From: Bromus sterilis
Taxonomy: Eukaryota; Streptophyta; Magnoliopsida; Poales; Poaceae
Assembly: GCA_950022295.1 (NCBI GenBank)
Contig: OX465596.1
Coordinates: 128,754,501-128,818,500 of the forward strand
Direction of reading: 5' to 3'
DNA length: 64,000 nt
Position 1 is the first letter of the stretch; every line of letters starts with the position of its first letter. Made by a program: the position numbers and the translations under genes. The notes below the pieces were generated by a model. It was given only the letters and a program-made list of their open reading frames with translations. It searched no databases and had not been told where the DNA came from. Shown piece after piece: positions 1 to 11,319 of the stretch.

Positions 1-87
1 AGCAAACACTACAAACAATACAGACAATCATCACCGTACCACAACAAACAAAATTTTTAAATGGAGTGGAATTTCCGGTCTGTTACA
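1..87 (-). mobile_element. End of a long LTR inserted in Athila copy A
   Basis: The stretch ends in TGTTACA at 81-87 and resembles the last ~90 bases of the 4.3-kb LTRs at 26295-30587 and 31180-35466: CAGACAATCA, then AAAATTTTTA, then CTGTTACA. Directly after it the sequence becomes Athila internal DNA that can be matched, reversed, at about 41320-41350. The piece is therefore the terminal part of a minus-strand long-LTR element whose remainder lies left of the window. TTACT at 88-92 is the likely target-site duplication, but its partner is not visible. Confidence 0.7.
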
Positions 88-997
88 TTACTACTGTAGC
101 AACATCATTGTATCTTTACTTTTCAAGCTTTATGCCATTTATAGCCTCATATGACAAGGGAAGTGAAAGTTGTGACATGCTGTAAAAAAAAAACAGATTC
201 TGCCCTCGTGACTAGAAAAATCACAGAAAAATCCCAGTTCATCCTTTTGAGCTGAATTTTTTACACAGCGTGCTCTATACAATTACGGAACTTTCGTATG
301 TGCTGAGTTTTGTATTTCAGTTGCATAAGTATCACTTAAAAATCTTCACTCCCTGCTGGTCTGTTTTTCACAGATTCTGTCCTGTTTTGCCTGTTCTTCG
401 TTTTGCAAACCTTAAGCTTGCTTTTTCTTTTCAAAAACTTTTTGGCAATCTTGAGAAATAGTAGCTCTTCAAGAATATCTTTGTTTCCTGTAGAGAAAAA
501 TTACTTTATTATGGGTACTAACCTCGCTAATCAGATTATGATGAGTTATGTATGAAGGGAGTTTTCAAGTGTGCGAGGGAAGATGATGAAAGAAGATTCA
601 GGACTGTCAAACGCTCAAGCTTGGGGATTCCCCCAAGCATCCCCAAGAAATATTCAAGGAGACTCAGGCGTCTAAGCTTGGGGATGCCCCCGTGCATCCC
701 CTTCTCCATCAACAATTATCAGTTCGTCTCTCGTTTCACTATATTTTTATGACTTCATGCGTTATGTGCTATGCTTGGAGCATCTCGCTCTTAGGTTTTA
801 TTTTTAGTTTTCTTTAGCGTTTCTTGTTGTTCATAACAAGTTAGAACCCAGATTTCTTTGTGTGGGAGAGAAACACGCTCCACTTCCAAAATCTAGAACG
901 CAACATAGGATTTTTCATGCTCATCCTTGTTGTGTGTGTTCTTTATCTTTTTTATAGCTACTGTCATGTTTTGCTCTTAGTTTTCATGTTTATCTTT

Positions 998-1192
998 TCA
1001 AAGAGATTTTTTTAGTTTGTTTCTGGAACTCTCTTGAGTTTTCATGTTTATCTTGTTTAGAGAGTTTGCCTGTTGCACTAAGTTTTGTGTCTTGACTTGA
1101 AGTAGGTAATTGAGGTTGCTATTCTTTTGTAATAGTAACTTGCAATAGTTTTGAGGTATTGTTTTGAGTAATGTTTGGACTTTTGGTGTCAA
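998..1192 (-). other. Antisense small ORF conserved between Athila copies
   Basis: A 64-codon frame opposite to the element's own direction, starting MTPKVQTLL. Copy B has the same frame at 40250-40444, also 64 codons, with only scattered substitutions. It is rich in N, Q and K with no recognisable domain, signal peptide or membrane segment. An open frame of equal length in two copies may reflect recent common ancestry rather than coding function. Confidence 0.25.
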
Positions 1193-1316
1193 GTGCTTTA
1201 GCCTATTAGTGATAGATGTCGTATTTTGGGAAATCCGTGTTTATTTTCAAAACTTACAAAATTAGTTGAGAACTTTAGCTACTAGATGGATCACTACTCT
1301 TCTGAGGGGTCGAATA

Positions 1317-1580
1317 TTAGAGTACACTCACGTACCATGAGACGAGGATGCGCAAGGATAACCAATCCCCCATACACACCTCCTCGGGGTACTTGTATCT
1401 TTGTGAAACCTCCTTATTAGATTGAGAGTTACGGATAATAAGTGCATGAGTTCTTCGGACTAATGTGAGTATTCGAAAGTTGACACTTCCACCTTTCCAT
1501 ATTTTGCTAGCCTCTCTTATGTCGTGCATTGCTTTCTTCTCACTCCGAGAGTTGGCGTCCACCTTCTCCGGTACATCCAA
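1317..1580 (-). other. Antisense ORF in Athila 3' region, shared with copy B
   Basis: An 87-codon antisense frame. Its segment from VDANSR to SQSNKE is shared with the 149-codon frame at 39732-40181 of copy B, including the block GGSVNFRILTLVRRTHALII. After SNKEV the two copies differ, so at least one has a frameshift. No known domain is recognised. It lies in the non-coding section that occupies the place of pol in this element family. Confidence 0.25.
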
Positions 1581-1958
1581 ACCCTTGGCATGATATGCCC
1601 TGTCATCATAAACCTCCTTATATCCTTCCTCAAAACAGCCAGCTTACCTACCTATCAAGCCATTTCCCTCGCCTTTCCGAGATATATTTGCATGCAACAT
1701 CCATCTTCTCATGACTTGTTCTTCATGTCATACATGCTACTTGCTTGATCGATGAGCCGCATGCTATTTGGGCCTTGCCCAAATCATTGCAACATGACGC
1801 GCTATTATCATTGCATATCCTGCTGCACAGGCAGAGGCATACATTTTCATACATCATGATAGTTACATCTTCTTCATGATATGAGTACTTTGTAAAGTGT
1901 GAAAGATCTTCTATACTTTTTGTAATATATAGAGTGTTGCCCCTAAAGTGAGGAAAAT

Positions 1959-2029
1959 ATCCCAAAGAGGACAAATCAAAAGATCCCAAAGAGGACAAAT
2001 TAAAAGATCCCAAAGAGGACAAATGAGAG
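1959..2029. repeat. 24-bp tandem repeat, three copies
   Basis: Three copies of ATCCCAAAGAGGACAAAT plus a short spacer start at 1959, 1983 and 2007. The reverse-complement array is present in copy B at 39421-39493 and a shorter version in copy C near 59240-59290. It is therefore an old part of this Athila family, not a new expansion. Confidence 0.85.
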
Positions 2030-2923
2030 AAATAGAAAGAGCCATTGAGGCCACCAAAAAAATACAAAAAAAAAGAAAAAAAGAGAAAAAGAAATAAAAA
2101 GAGAGGAGGGGCACACTACTATTCCTTTTGAGATATCCACACTCGTTCTCACTCTTATATCTTGTACTCCATAGAGATTATCATTTATGCATATAGCTCT
2201 GTGGAGACCTTCACACTATAGAACTTGGCTTGTATATTCCAATGATGAGCCTGCTCAAATGAGCTCTAGGTCTTCTTGAGCAAGCAAGTTGGATGCACCC
2301 CCACTAGTTCCATTGGAGAGCTTACCTTAGCTCATATGTGCATCCGTTGCATGGCAATCCCTACTCCTCACATCATATCTATCATTTGGCTTTCTCTCGC
2401 CTATGATTGTCCTCATTGATGTGAGCCTTTCACACCTTTTTGTCTTCCTCCTCCACCATATTCTCTCTTTGCCATCCTTAGTGTCAACTTTCTTGCTTAC
2501 GCTCATCCATTGCATGAGTGCTCAAAATGTCGAAAAGGAGTGGATCATTTTGACTTGTACCTGGCTAGTGGTCTAGGGATGAGTCAAGATAAGATTCCAA
2601 ATAAGACCAAGTGTGAAACTTAAGTAGATTGAATTTTGAACACAAAAATACTTTTTCTCGTATATCCCTATCCCCTTTCTTGCACGCAAACACCATTTGG
2701 AGACATTCGAGTCACGTACAACAAGAGCTCTTGCACCTTTAGGTTCTTATATTGCTTGTTTCAATGTTAAATATAGACTCTTGCCTGTTATGACTTGAAT
2801 TGAATTACATGCCTTGATTTCTTTACTTAAAAGTTCTTATATGGTTGTTAGCATGTCACCACAGAAATTATGCTTTTATCATTTACCTACTCGAGGACGA
2901 GCAGGAATTAAGCTTGGGGATGT

Positions 2924-4595
2924 TGATACGTCCAACATGTATGTATAATTTCTTCTTGCTCCATGCCTCTTTTGTGTGATATTGCTATGAAATTGATGAA
3001 CTTCCATACACTTTTGATCATATTTGGACTAACCTATTAACTCAGTGCACCCCAGTGCCAGTTCCTGTTTTCTACTGTTTTTCTATTTCAGGTTTCCCCC
3101 ATATTAAAAGTGCTCCAAAAATTCGGGAAAAATCCAATAAAAAATCCGCATAGAAGAAGCTTCGGGAATCACCTAGGGGGGGTAGAGGGGACCCACCAGG
3201 GCCCCAGGTGCCCTCCCGGCGCACCCTAGGGTTGGGACGCGCCAGGGTGTCGCCTGGACCCCTCGTGGCCTCCTGGCTTCCCCCCTTCGCCCATATATCC
3301 TCCGTGACGCAAAAACCCCGATACGGGAACCCTTTTTTGCGATCTCTCCTCTGTTCCGCTGCCACCGCGCTTCCAAGATTGGGAGCACCAGAAGACCTCT
3401 TCCCGGCACCCTGCCGGAGGGAGGAACCACCTCCGGGAGCTTCTCCACCACCATGGATGCTTCCCAGATGAACCATGAGTAGTCCACCTTGGACCATGGG
3501 TCTATTATCAGTAGCTATGTGATGTTCTCCTCCCCTCTTTCCTCTTCATGGATTAGACCTCGTGAACTGCCCTACATGATCGAGTCACATATGTAATATT
3601 TCTGCTGTTGCTATGCTGAGTTTGCTGGGATCCTATGGATTATGAGATTATGTTCATATTGTGTTTTAGTAATATATTTGATTTTCCTCTTTTATATTTA
3701 TGTTCTAGAGTAATTCTTGCATGTTCTCCGTTGCTGTTTATTGCTTTGGCCAATTAGTAGGTAGTGACTCCAAAAGGGAGCGTTATGCATGATTGTGGGT
3801 TCATGCCCCCCAATGACTAGCTTTAGTGACAAAAACATGAGTCTAGGGGATGTGCTGTTGCCACAAGGGGGAAAACAACGGTGCTTGTACTTGCGGGTGC
3901 AAGGATTGTTTACTTTACGCAAAGTTCTTTAATGCAGTTGTCCGTTGGTTTGAGTTTACACTTTGGGTGGGATTCGGAACTTAATACCAGCGAGATGTTT
4001 TGGATAGATATCTCAAGGTGGAAGATTAGTAGGTAGATGCAAATGTATTTCGGTCTACTTGTCTTGGCGTACCGCCCATGCTTTTGAGCCTCTTCCTTTC
4101 TTTATAGCATAATTAGCATTGGTTTGCCCACATAATCCTGTCAATTGCCCAGCTGTAATTTTTTACCTCGCATGGCTGTTTTATCGTCTTTTGGGAGAGA
4201 GACATCACTAGTGAACATCATTGGACCCCGGTCCACATTTCCAATTCTGTTTACACCCGCTATCAATTTAATTCTTTATTTACTTTTCAGTTGCTATTAG
4301 TATCATTATTATCCCGTGTGTTTTATCCTTTGTAAACAACAAGGCCGGAGGAATTGACAACTCCTCTGTACTCATTGGGAAGCAAAGTTATTTGCTGTGT
4401 GTGCAGGTCCAGGTGAAGTCAGAACCCTCGGTTATAAAGGGCGCCATTGTTCACTTCACCACCTTCTTGTATCTGTTGGAGTCCCATTGGTTCGACATTC
4501 AACATTAGCATCTTCGCTAAGGGAAACTTCCGGCTGTCTACATCTCAACCTTCCACTTTGGTTAACCAATGAGGGGGAGTTAATTCGTCCCATCA
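2924..4595 (+). repeat. 3' LTR of Athila copy A
   Basis: Starts TGATACGTCCAAC at 2924, immediately after the purine-rich tract, and ends CCCATCA at 4595. Length is 1672 bases. It aligns in reverse with both LTRs of copy B (36879-38520 and 56495-58109), which end in CCATCA and start TGATACGTCC or TGATACATCC. The many substitutions relative to copy B suggest it is an older insertion. The 141-codon frame at 3072-3497 inside it is incidental. Confidence 0.8.
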
Positions 4596-6071
4596 GGAAC
4601 CTCCAAACTACTCCTGGTCAACGGGGAACTCGACGTCGTAGAGGCATCAGGGATCTTCATGTTGCGGTGGTCGGCATCGGGGATCTCCTGCTACTGGACT
4701 CCAAGGCTCCAACGTTTGACCGCAGCGACCGGTCGGGTATATAAAAAAAAGTGGGGGGAATAGAGAAAAGGTGATCATCTAGCATATCCGCGAGTCTAAA
4801 GTCCGCTACTAAGAATTTATGCATTTGTATCAAATGGAAAGGGGAAGCTATATATAGTGGACTGAATGGTAGAAAGTCTGAATAAGGATGAGAAGCTAGG
4901 CCTATCGAAGACTAGCATATTCACGCGTTTCTTGAAACATGAGGAGAGAATAGCCAACAGTTTATGTAAAGCATAAAGTATCAATGCAGCAGAAGTTGCT
5001 GCAGCATTGTATAATAGTAAGTTGTAATAATTAAAAATTATTAATGCCTCCGAGAATCCTTCCTCGACGTCCCTGCGAGGAACAAAACCCAGAACCAATA
5101 GTTTAATAGTAGTAGTTTGTAGTAGTAGGATCTGACTTCATTATAAAGTGTCCTGTTACCGTGGACACGGCTATTCGAATAGATTAAACTCCCTTCATGG
5201 GTGCACTACTGTTCAGCCTGCACGCTCGGATCTCCAGGGTGGAGGGCACCTTGTTACGGAACGCTCCACCAAAGCTATTCGACACGCTGCAATCTATCCT
5301 AGGCTTAGCAGAGAGGTCATCCGCCGGACTATATCCTATGCGCTTAGGGGTCTAGGTCCTTTAACCTTCCACGCTCCTACACGATGCGAGTGTGGACGGT
5401 GAAGTAAAAGAAAATCCAAATACACCGTCCGGACGAAGAAGACACACCACTTCCCGGCAATTTGGCTGTGGTACTGCTGACGTCTGAAGGGCTTTCGAAT
5501 GAACTACGACGCAGGGGAGCCCATAACTCCTTATCCCACGTGAAGGTAGTGCGTACAGACCAACGAGCCTCTCAAGTCATCCACCGAACCTCTTAAGCAT
5601 TTTATATTATCTCACAGAAAACCTACATCGTTGCCTGACTAATTCGCACAATGGACAACGAATAGCAACCAGGACCACCAGTACATCGGTGCCTGCCCTG
5701 TCGTCCCATCAAAGCTCTGCGGTTACCATCAAGGTGAACCGACTCCTTACCTCATCTCGCGTGTGCACTTGGAAGATCTAGATTTTCATGGTTGGGTAAC
5801 TCTCACGAAATACAAGCAGGGGCCAAGCACGCCAGTACGTCGGTCGTACCCTCCCTGTCGTTGCCGATGCAATACCGCTCGCGGGCACCGTTGGGTCGCC
5901 CGACTTCTTACCTTAAGGACAACCGTGGCTTAGGACCCTAGGGCGGCTATACAGAGTCAACAACGAGTGGAGTGCAAGGGTTACTCCTCGATAGGTCACA
6001 CTTGATGTCGCTCGGCAGAGCCGAGGTAGGGGACTTAAGCAGTGTCTGCATTCTACCGTACCTGTGTAGTG

Positions 6072-6092
6072 ATATATATATATATATATATA
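6072..6092. repeat. (TA)n microsatellite
   Basis: An uninterrupted run of about ten TA units inside the long LTR. The related LTR at 61317-61326 has only a short TATATAT tract, so it expanded in this copy or shrank in the other. Confidence 0.9.
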
Positions 6093-8164
6093 GTATCCGC
6101 CTTCACTCCCAAAGTGTTCACGGCCCGCTATCTAATCCAAGTTAACTAACAAAGCGCAGGTCTCACTGCTAAATATAATATATATTTATAGGCAACATAG
6201 GATAAAGGAAGTTATATCAAGGGGCGACAAAAAAGAGGCTATGCAATTGAATAGGATTGTAACATAGCAGCAGCAGTAACCATGCCTAGTTTAAGAAATG
6301 TACGGAAAAGATAGGTGATATCTGGGGAAGGAAAATGACTCTTCTTGCTTAGAAGCTCGACGGTACGGGTACGGTCGTCGACGTGGTAGTCGATCACATG
6401 GGCGTCAACAGCGGTCGCCGGGTCTATCAAACAATAAGAGGGGGGGGGGGAGAAACAATAAATACACGGCAATAATATCAATACAAATACAATACATGGC
6501 GAACACAATGTTAACGGTGTTCTAACGCAGTGCAACGTGTTTTTCTCGGAGCGGGAATTTATCCGGGGATGAAATACCGGCTCTGGGTGATTATCGGCAG
6601 ACGGCCCGGAGGGGTAATGTCTCGTGTTCGTTGTGTTAGAGGGGGTTGGTGGGGGTATGGGTAGTGTATCTGTAATCGTTATATTTTTCTGATCAATTTT
6701 CATGTATAAAGTTTTTCGATCTGAGCTACGGTTTAAAAGATATTAATTTCTGAAGTTTTAAAAAATTTAAAAAATTTAATGATTATTTTTATTTACTAAA
6801 TCAACATTATCCAGAATAGGAACTTTGACTGGTCAAACCTGACCAGTGGGCAGCCTCATAGTTTAATAACCAATTTATTAAATTTAAATAATAATGGGGT
6901 CCCACATGTCATTGACTCATTTCAATAATTTTGTTTATTTAAAACTAAGCAGCAAGTAGGGCCCAGGTGTCAGCCTAACAATTTTAATTAAACAATTTTT
7001 AATTAACTACAGAGTTATTTAAGGGCTTGGCCCACTAGTCAGTCTAACAAAGGCTTAACAGTTTTATATATTTAATCAAATGGCTTTGGGCCCACATGTA
7101 ATAGACTTAGAGGGGGGGTCTTTTTTTCCTTTTACTTAGATTAGGGGATAATCACAGGGAGGGGGTTCTTTGCCCACTCCGACCATGTCGATGGCGAGCT
7201 GCGCCGCGACGGAGAGAGGGGAGAAAGTGCCGCGTGCGGTGGCCAGGGGCGGAGGCGCCTCGACCACGGGAGGCGAGGCACGCACGCGGGCCCGCGAGCA
7301 GTGGCATCCCACCACAGAGAGCCCACACGGGAGCTCGTTCCCCGACCATGGTTGCTCGGCGGGTCACCGCCTACGGCAATAAAAACAATGAGGCGAAAGG
7401 GGGAATCGAACGGCATGCTCACTTTGGAGCTTGTAGGCGGGGATTGGAGGTGCGGGGCGGCGTGTAGGCGAGGAAAACCGATGACGATGTGCCCGGCGGT
7501 CGTAGTTGGGGATGGGCTCGATTCGCGCAATGTGGTAGCATCCATCTTGAGCTGCTGTTCAGGGTGACGAAGAAGTCAGCGCTGGATCCTTTCGACATGC
7601 CAGCGCGGCAAGGTGGGTCCGTTGTCCGCAAGCACGGCGGCGGCGCGGCGTCGCCGCGCCCACGGGCGAGCGGCGAGAGAGAGCAGAGGGGCGCAAGGGA
7701 AACGAGGGGAAAGGGAAGGGGCGGCTAGGGTTTCCAGGGGCAGGGGTCGGGGCATGGCTCCTCTTATCCCGCTGGTGTGCCGCCTGATGGCTGCCACGCC
7801 GTGGCCAAGGTGCCATGGACGTGCATGGCGTCGACACGCACTTGAGGTGAGCAGTGCAAGGAGAGGGCAGATGGGGGGGGTGGGCTAGGCCCAGCTGATG
7901 GGCCTTGCCTTGGGCAAGGAAAAGGGTTTCACCATTTTTTTTCATTTCTTTTCTATTTCATTTTGTTTCTATTTTTAATTGTCCATCATTTGATTTGATA
8001 AAAATGTAAAACTTATATCACAAATATTGTTGTATTTTTATACCACTGCTACCAATGTTTGAACATCAAATAAATTCATTTGTATTTTATTAATTTTTAA
8101 ACGGTAAATGGGGATATATTAGCTACTGTTTTTTTTTTGTTTAAAACATTTAAATATTGTATTA

Positions 8165-8284
8165 CCTCCGATCCATATTAATGGACTCAACTTTGTCTAG
8201 ATTCATGTGTATCTAGTTAAGTATTTAGACTAGATGCATGTGTATCTAGACAAACTTAAGTCCATTAATATGGATCAGAGGGAG
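8165..8284. mobile_element. Stowaway-like MITE (Tc1/mariner type), about 120 bp
   Basis: Terminal inverted repeats: the left end begins CCTCCGATCCATATTAATGG and the right end reads CCATTAATATGGATCAGAGG followed by GAG. Between them is another palindromic pair built on TGTATCTAG. It is flanked by TA at 8163-8164 and 8285-8286, the target preference of Stowaway elements. There is no coding capacity, so it would need a mariner transposase supplied elsewhere. It sits in the long LTR, and the whole unit would fold as one hairpin if transcribed. Confidence 0.85.
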
Positions 8285-8518
8285 TATTAAAATCCCATTG
8301 CTATTTTATCATGACCTATTGACTTTTAGGGAGTTAACAAAAATTGTTGCACAAATTTTGGTTCAACTATAATTTCCACTTGTTTTGGAAATTCAATTCG
8401 GTTTGAACTTGAGCTCAACTTGATCACGGTTGATTAACCCTTGCCTATTCATGATGACATGACCATTAACAAGGTGATTATTATTGAGATACGATTGCAT
8501 GACACCCGGGGTGTTACA

Positions 8519-11319
8519 AATCTCCACTACTACAAGGAATTCTCGTCCTAAGAATTAAAAGTAGTGCAAGGGGCAAGTTTTGGTATCGTCATCCAACGAA
8601 TCTTCTTGTTCTTGTTGTCCTTCCCGAAGAAGTTAATCCTTTTTGTTGATGTCTTCCTTTCTCTCCGTCAGTGCATCTCGACGAGTTGTCATCCTTCCTT
8701 CGGGGCTTCATCGTACTTACGAATGGGCTTGGAGGAAAAACTTATGGGGGTCGGATCGGTACCAAGGTAATTAACAGATGCATTCCGAGGGAATGAGGTA
8801 CACAATATCCCTCGAGTTGAAACTCAGAGAAACACATCGAGGGAAACAAAAGAAGATATAAGAAGTTTCAATCGGATAGGCAGGCATTCGATGCCAATGA
8901 CAGAGGATGAAAAGGGGTTCAGAGCATCAGGCATAAGCACTGAGTCTGATATCGAACTGAATATCACAAGGTAGAGGACTCGTGAGTTGCATACGAGGTC
9001 AAGCAAGAGGAATAACCTCGAGAACAGAAAGTTACAAGAGTGTCAGGTTTCGATCCTGTGGAACTGTGGGTTATGGGCCCACATTGAATAATAAGGGTGG
9101 TGACAAATAATGCGATCAAGTTGCAAGGTAAGTCAAAGAACAACTTGTCAACTATGTCGGCAACAACTTCAGTGCCAAGGGCGAGGGACGAAGAGAACCA
9201 TCTTCCTGCTTGTTAAGACGAGGTGGACCAATTGGCACAGTTCTTGTCCATCGGTGGTCACCGAAAAGTCATCAACAATCATAATAGGTTGTACGGACAA
9301 AGTAGTACACTGAAGTGTTTACATAAGCAGAGAATTATCACTGCTCAGATAAGATACATTACAAGAAAAGTTAAACAAACCAATGAAAGGAAAGATGTGA
9401 TTATCCGATTAATCAGACCAATGGAAGGGAAAATGTAATGATACACAAGTATCACGTGTATATCTTTCCCAAGAGAAAGAAAAGCAAGATATATATGACC
9501 AAGTTTATATTGGCGGAGGGGGGGGGGGGGGGTGGTCAAAGAAGGTTGTCGATGATAACACAAATCATCAAGGGGAAAGGATGGTATTTCTCACGATGCA
9601 TCCAAGTAACACTTGGGAGAAGTAAAAATGTCGATGATGACCACGACACATCATGTCAAAAGGTTTCAAGACAATACAATCGAACTACGGCGACATCAAG
9701 CAAAAGGAATGGTGAAGCAAAAGTATTCGGTATTCCCGGTTGACGACAACCCAGAACCATGAAATGGCTATGGCAGAGATAGGCATTGTTTCATCAAAAT
9801 TCATAAGATGTAGTGCAAAGGCATGATATCCTCGAGATACCAGTGGTAATACTCGAAGGTAGAATGGTGGATCATAGGTGTAGAAAAATTTAAACCAAGG
9901 GGATAATTACCTTTACAAGAAGCTCTCATGATAAGTTCTACATAGTATCCATGGGCATGAACACGAAGGTTCAGGGTCGACTCCCACTTCTTCAATGCAA
10001 TTCCTTTCATTCTCTTCTCGATTTTGATGAAGTTGTCGTGTTGGAATTTTACCTTGCGTAACAACAGTTAATTATGACCCATAGAAGTTGCTGGGTTCAC
10101 ACAGACGGTTGAAGCATAGATACAACCCATAGGGACATTTTACGAATCTATACATCAAACAACAGGAATAAGGGACCCAGTTTGAAAGCAGAAGGCTGAT
10201 GACACGGACCAGATGATACCGTTCGCCAAAGGCATTTCATATCAGGGGAAGCTCGTCAATGATTTAGGACACAAGGGGACGACATGTAGTAATCCACCAA
10301 AAAGGTCAGGTGGCATATAGAGAGTCTGGTGTGAGCATCGGTACTCAACCATAAAATACGGAAAGCGAAGGCATCAGATGATAAAAGCATCGCATAATTC
10401 GATGATTGAATTAAAAGGAATTATGATTTCCTGAATGTAGGATCGGAAGCAAACGCTTCGATCAAAAGATGAGTAAGTTGAATGGAATTAGACGGATAAT
10501 CAATCAAGGTGTGATTTACCGATATCCAGCTCATGTCTGGAATAACGTTTGAGCTAGAAGAATGATTCATAGGGTTAACCGATGACTGCATGCATTCACG
10601 CACACGATGATTTCCATAACGTCAGTATGGCAAAGACGAGGGATGTTAATGAAGAATAGGAGACATATGGAATTAACCGTAGGGTAAGAAGGTAAGAAGA
10701 ATCTCCAAAAGCAGAAGGATGCAGATGGATTCATGGGAGTCAGATAGTATTTCAAAGTGTTTCAGAATCACATGAACAACTGGGGATGAACGGATCCTCG
10801 ATAAGCATGATTAATTATCCGCATGGTGAACAGAACCTGCAAGGCAGCAGACACGAAGGATTCTCAAAACATAGGAGAGTATTCCAAGCTACCTTGCAAC
10901 AACAAGAGAAACTAGGATTGAACAGATGAACGGAAGGTATAGGTAATTATCCATACGCACTTATCAGTGGAAGGTAGTTGTTAAGGCGATGGTCACATAG
11001 GGTCTCGAGAATTTCTCGGAGAGTATCTTCCAAATCTTCTGGTGAATCCGGTGATCATCTGTAACGAGAGGCTCTCCGGGAGAAAAGGAGTTACGAGAAC
11101 CTAGAGTCAGAGTTAATAAAACTTTTACCCGAATAGATGAAAAGTTAGAGTTACAGAGTAGAGGTACAGAGTAAAATACCCTAATACCACACATTTTTCG
11201 ACGTGGGGCGATAAGCCACACGACACAGTTAGTAAAGCAGTTTTGCAAAGACTAGACTCGACTTCGACCAAGGAGTTGGAAGGGGTTTCCTACAGGCAGT
11301 CGGCCCTGATATCAACTTG
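8519..11319 (-). other. Internal region of the non-autonomous element, no recognisable coding
   Basis: 2.8 kb between the LTRs. Reading the minus strand, the end nearest the 3' LTR has a purine tract (AGTAGTGGAGATT) directly before TGTAACACC. The first ~230 bases beside that LTR match 63770-64000, including TTCTCGTCC, GTTAATCCTT and TTCATCGTACTTA. No frame shows gag, protease, reverse transcriptase or integrase motifs, and the longest are under 110 codons. A run of 15 G at 9518-9532 is present. The region may be a decayed or replaced gag-pol. Confidence 0.6.
11303..11315 (-). other. Primer-binding site, initiator-Met tRNA type with mismatches
   Basis: The minus strand reads TTGATATCAGGGC, two differences from TTGGTATCAGAGC, which is intact in the elements at 31165-31177 and 51443-51455. 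It lies four bases from the LTR edge at 11320. Position and similarity support a primer site that has mutated. Confidence 0.65.

Larger units (their letters stand above)
88..4595 (+). mobile_element. Athila-lineage LTR retrotransposon, copy A, 3' half
   Basis: Plus-strand Ty3/gypsy element with 2.8 kb of non-coding internal sequence followed by the 3' LTR. The same sequence occurs in reverse in copy B (36879-41350) and more diverged in copy C (58557-59998). Lineage comes from copy B, which has an Athila-type gag and a TGGCGCCGTTTCCGGGG primer site. The purine run before the LTR ends in GCTTGGGGATGT. No gag or pol lies in the visible part. After 4595 comes GGAAC, which starts a long-LTR element at the position equivalent to 11601, so copy A is inserted in that LTR. 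It resembles Triticeae families such as Sabrina or WHAM, but the exact family is uncertain. Confidence 0.8.
4596..8518 (-). repeat. 3' LTR of the non-autonomous long-LTR element, 5'-cut on the plus strand
   Basis: 4596-5890 aligns with 11601-12875 of the right LTR (blocks CTACTCCTGGTC, GGACACG, CTATTCGAATAGATTAAACT). 5890-8518 has its counterpart in the related LTR at 60900-63769. A GC-rich block lies at about 7150-7890 and gives long meaningless frames on both strands. A (TA)n run is at 6072-6092. The LTR ends TGTTACA at 8518. Confidence 0.75.

Noticed and set aside
3072..3497. 141-codon frame as a gene
   Set aside because: It is inside the Athila 3' LTR; copies at 37947-38240 and 57443-57928 give different frames and products.
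6239..6703. 154-codon minus-strand frame
   Set aside because: Lies in a long LTR; the related LTR at 61370-61830 has the frame broken, and no domain is seen.
9518..9532. Run of 15 G as a possible G-quadruplex switch
   Set aside because: A simple homopolymer in a decayed interior, not conserved in the part of the related element visible here; no further support.
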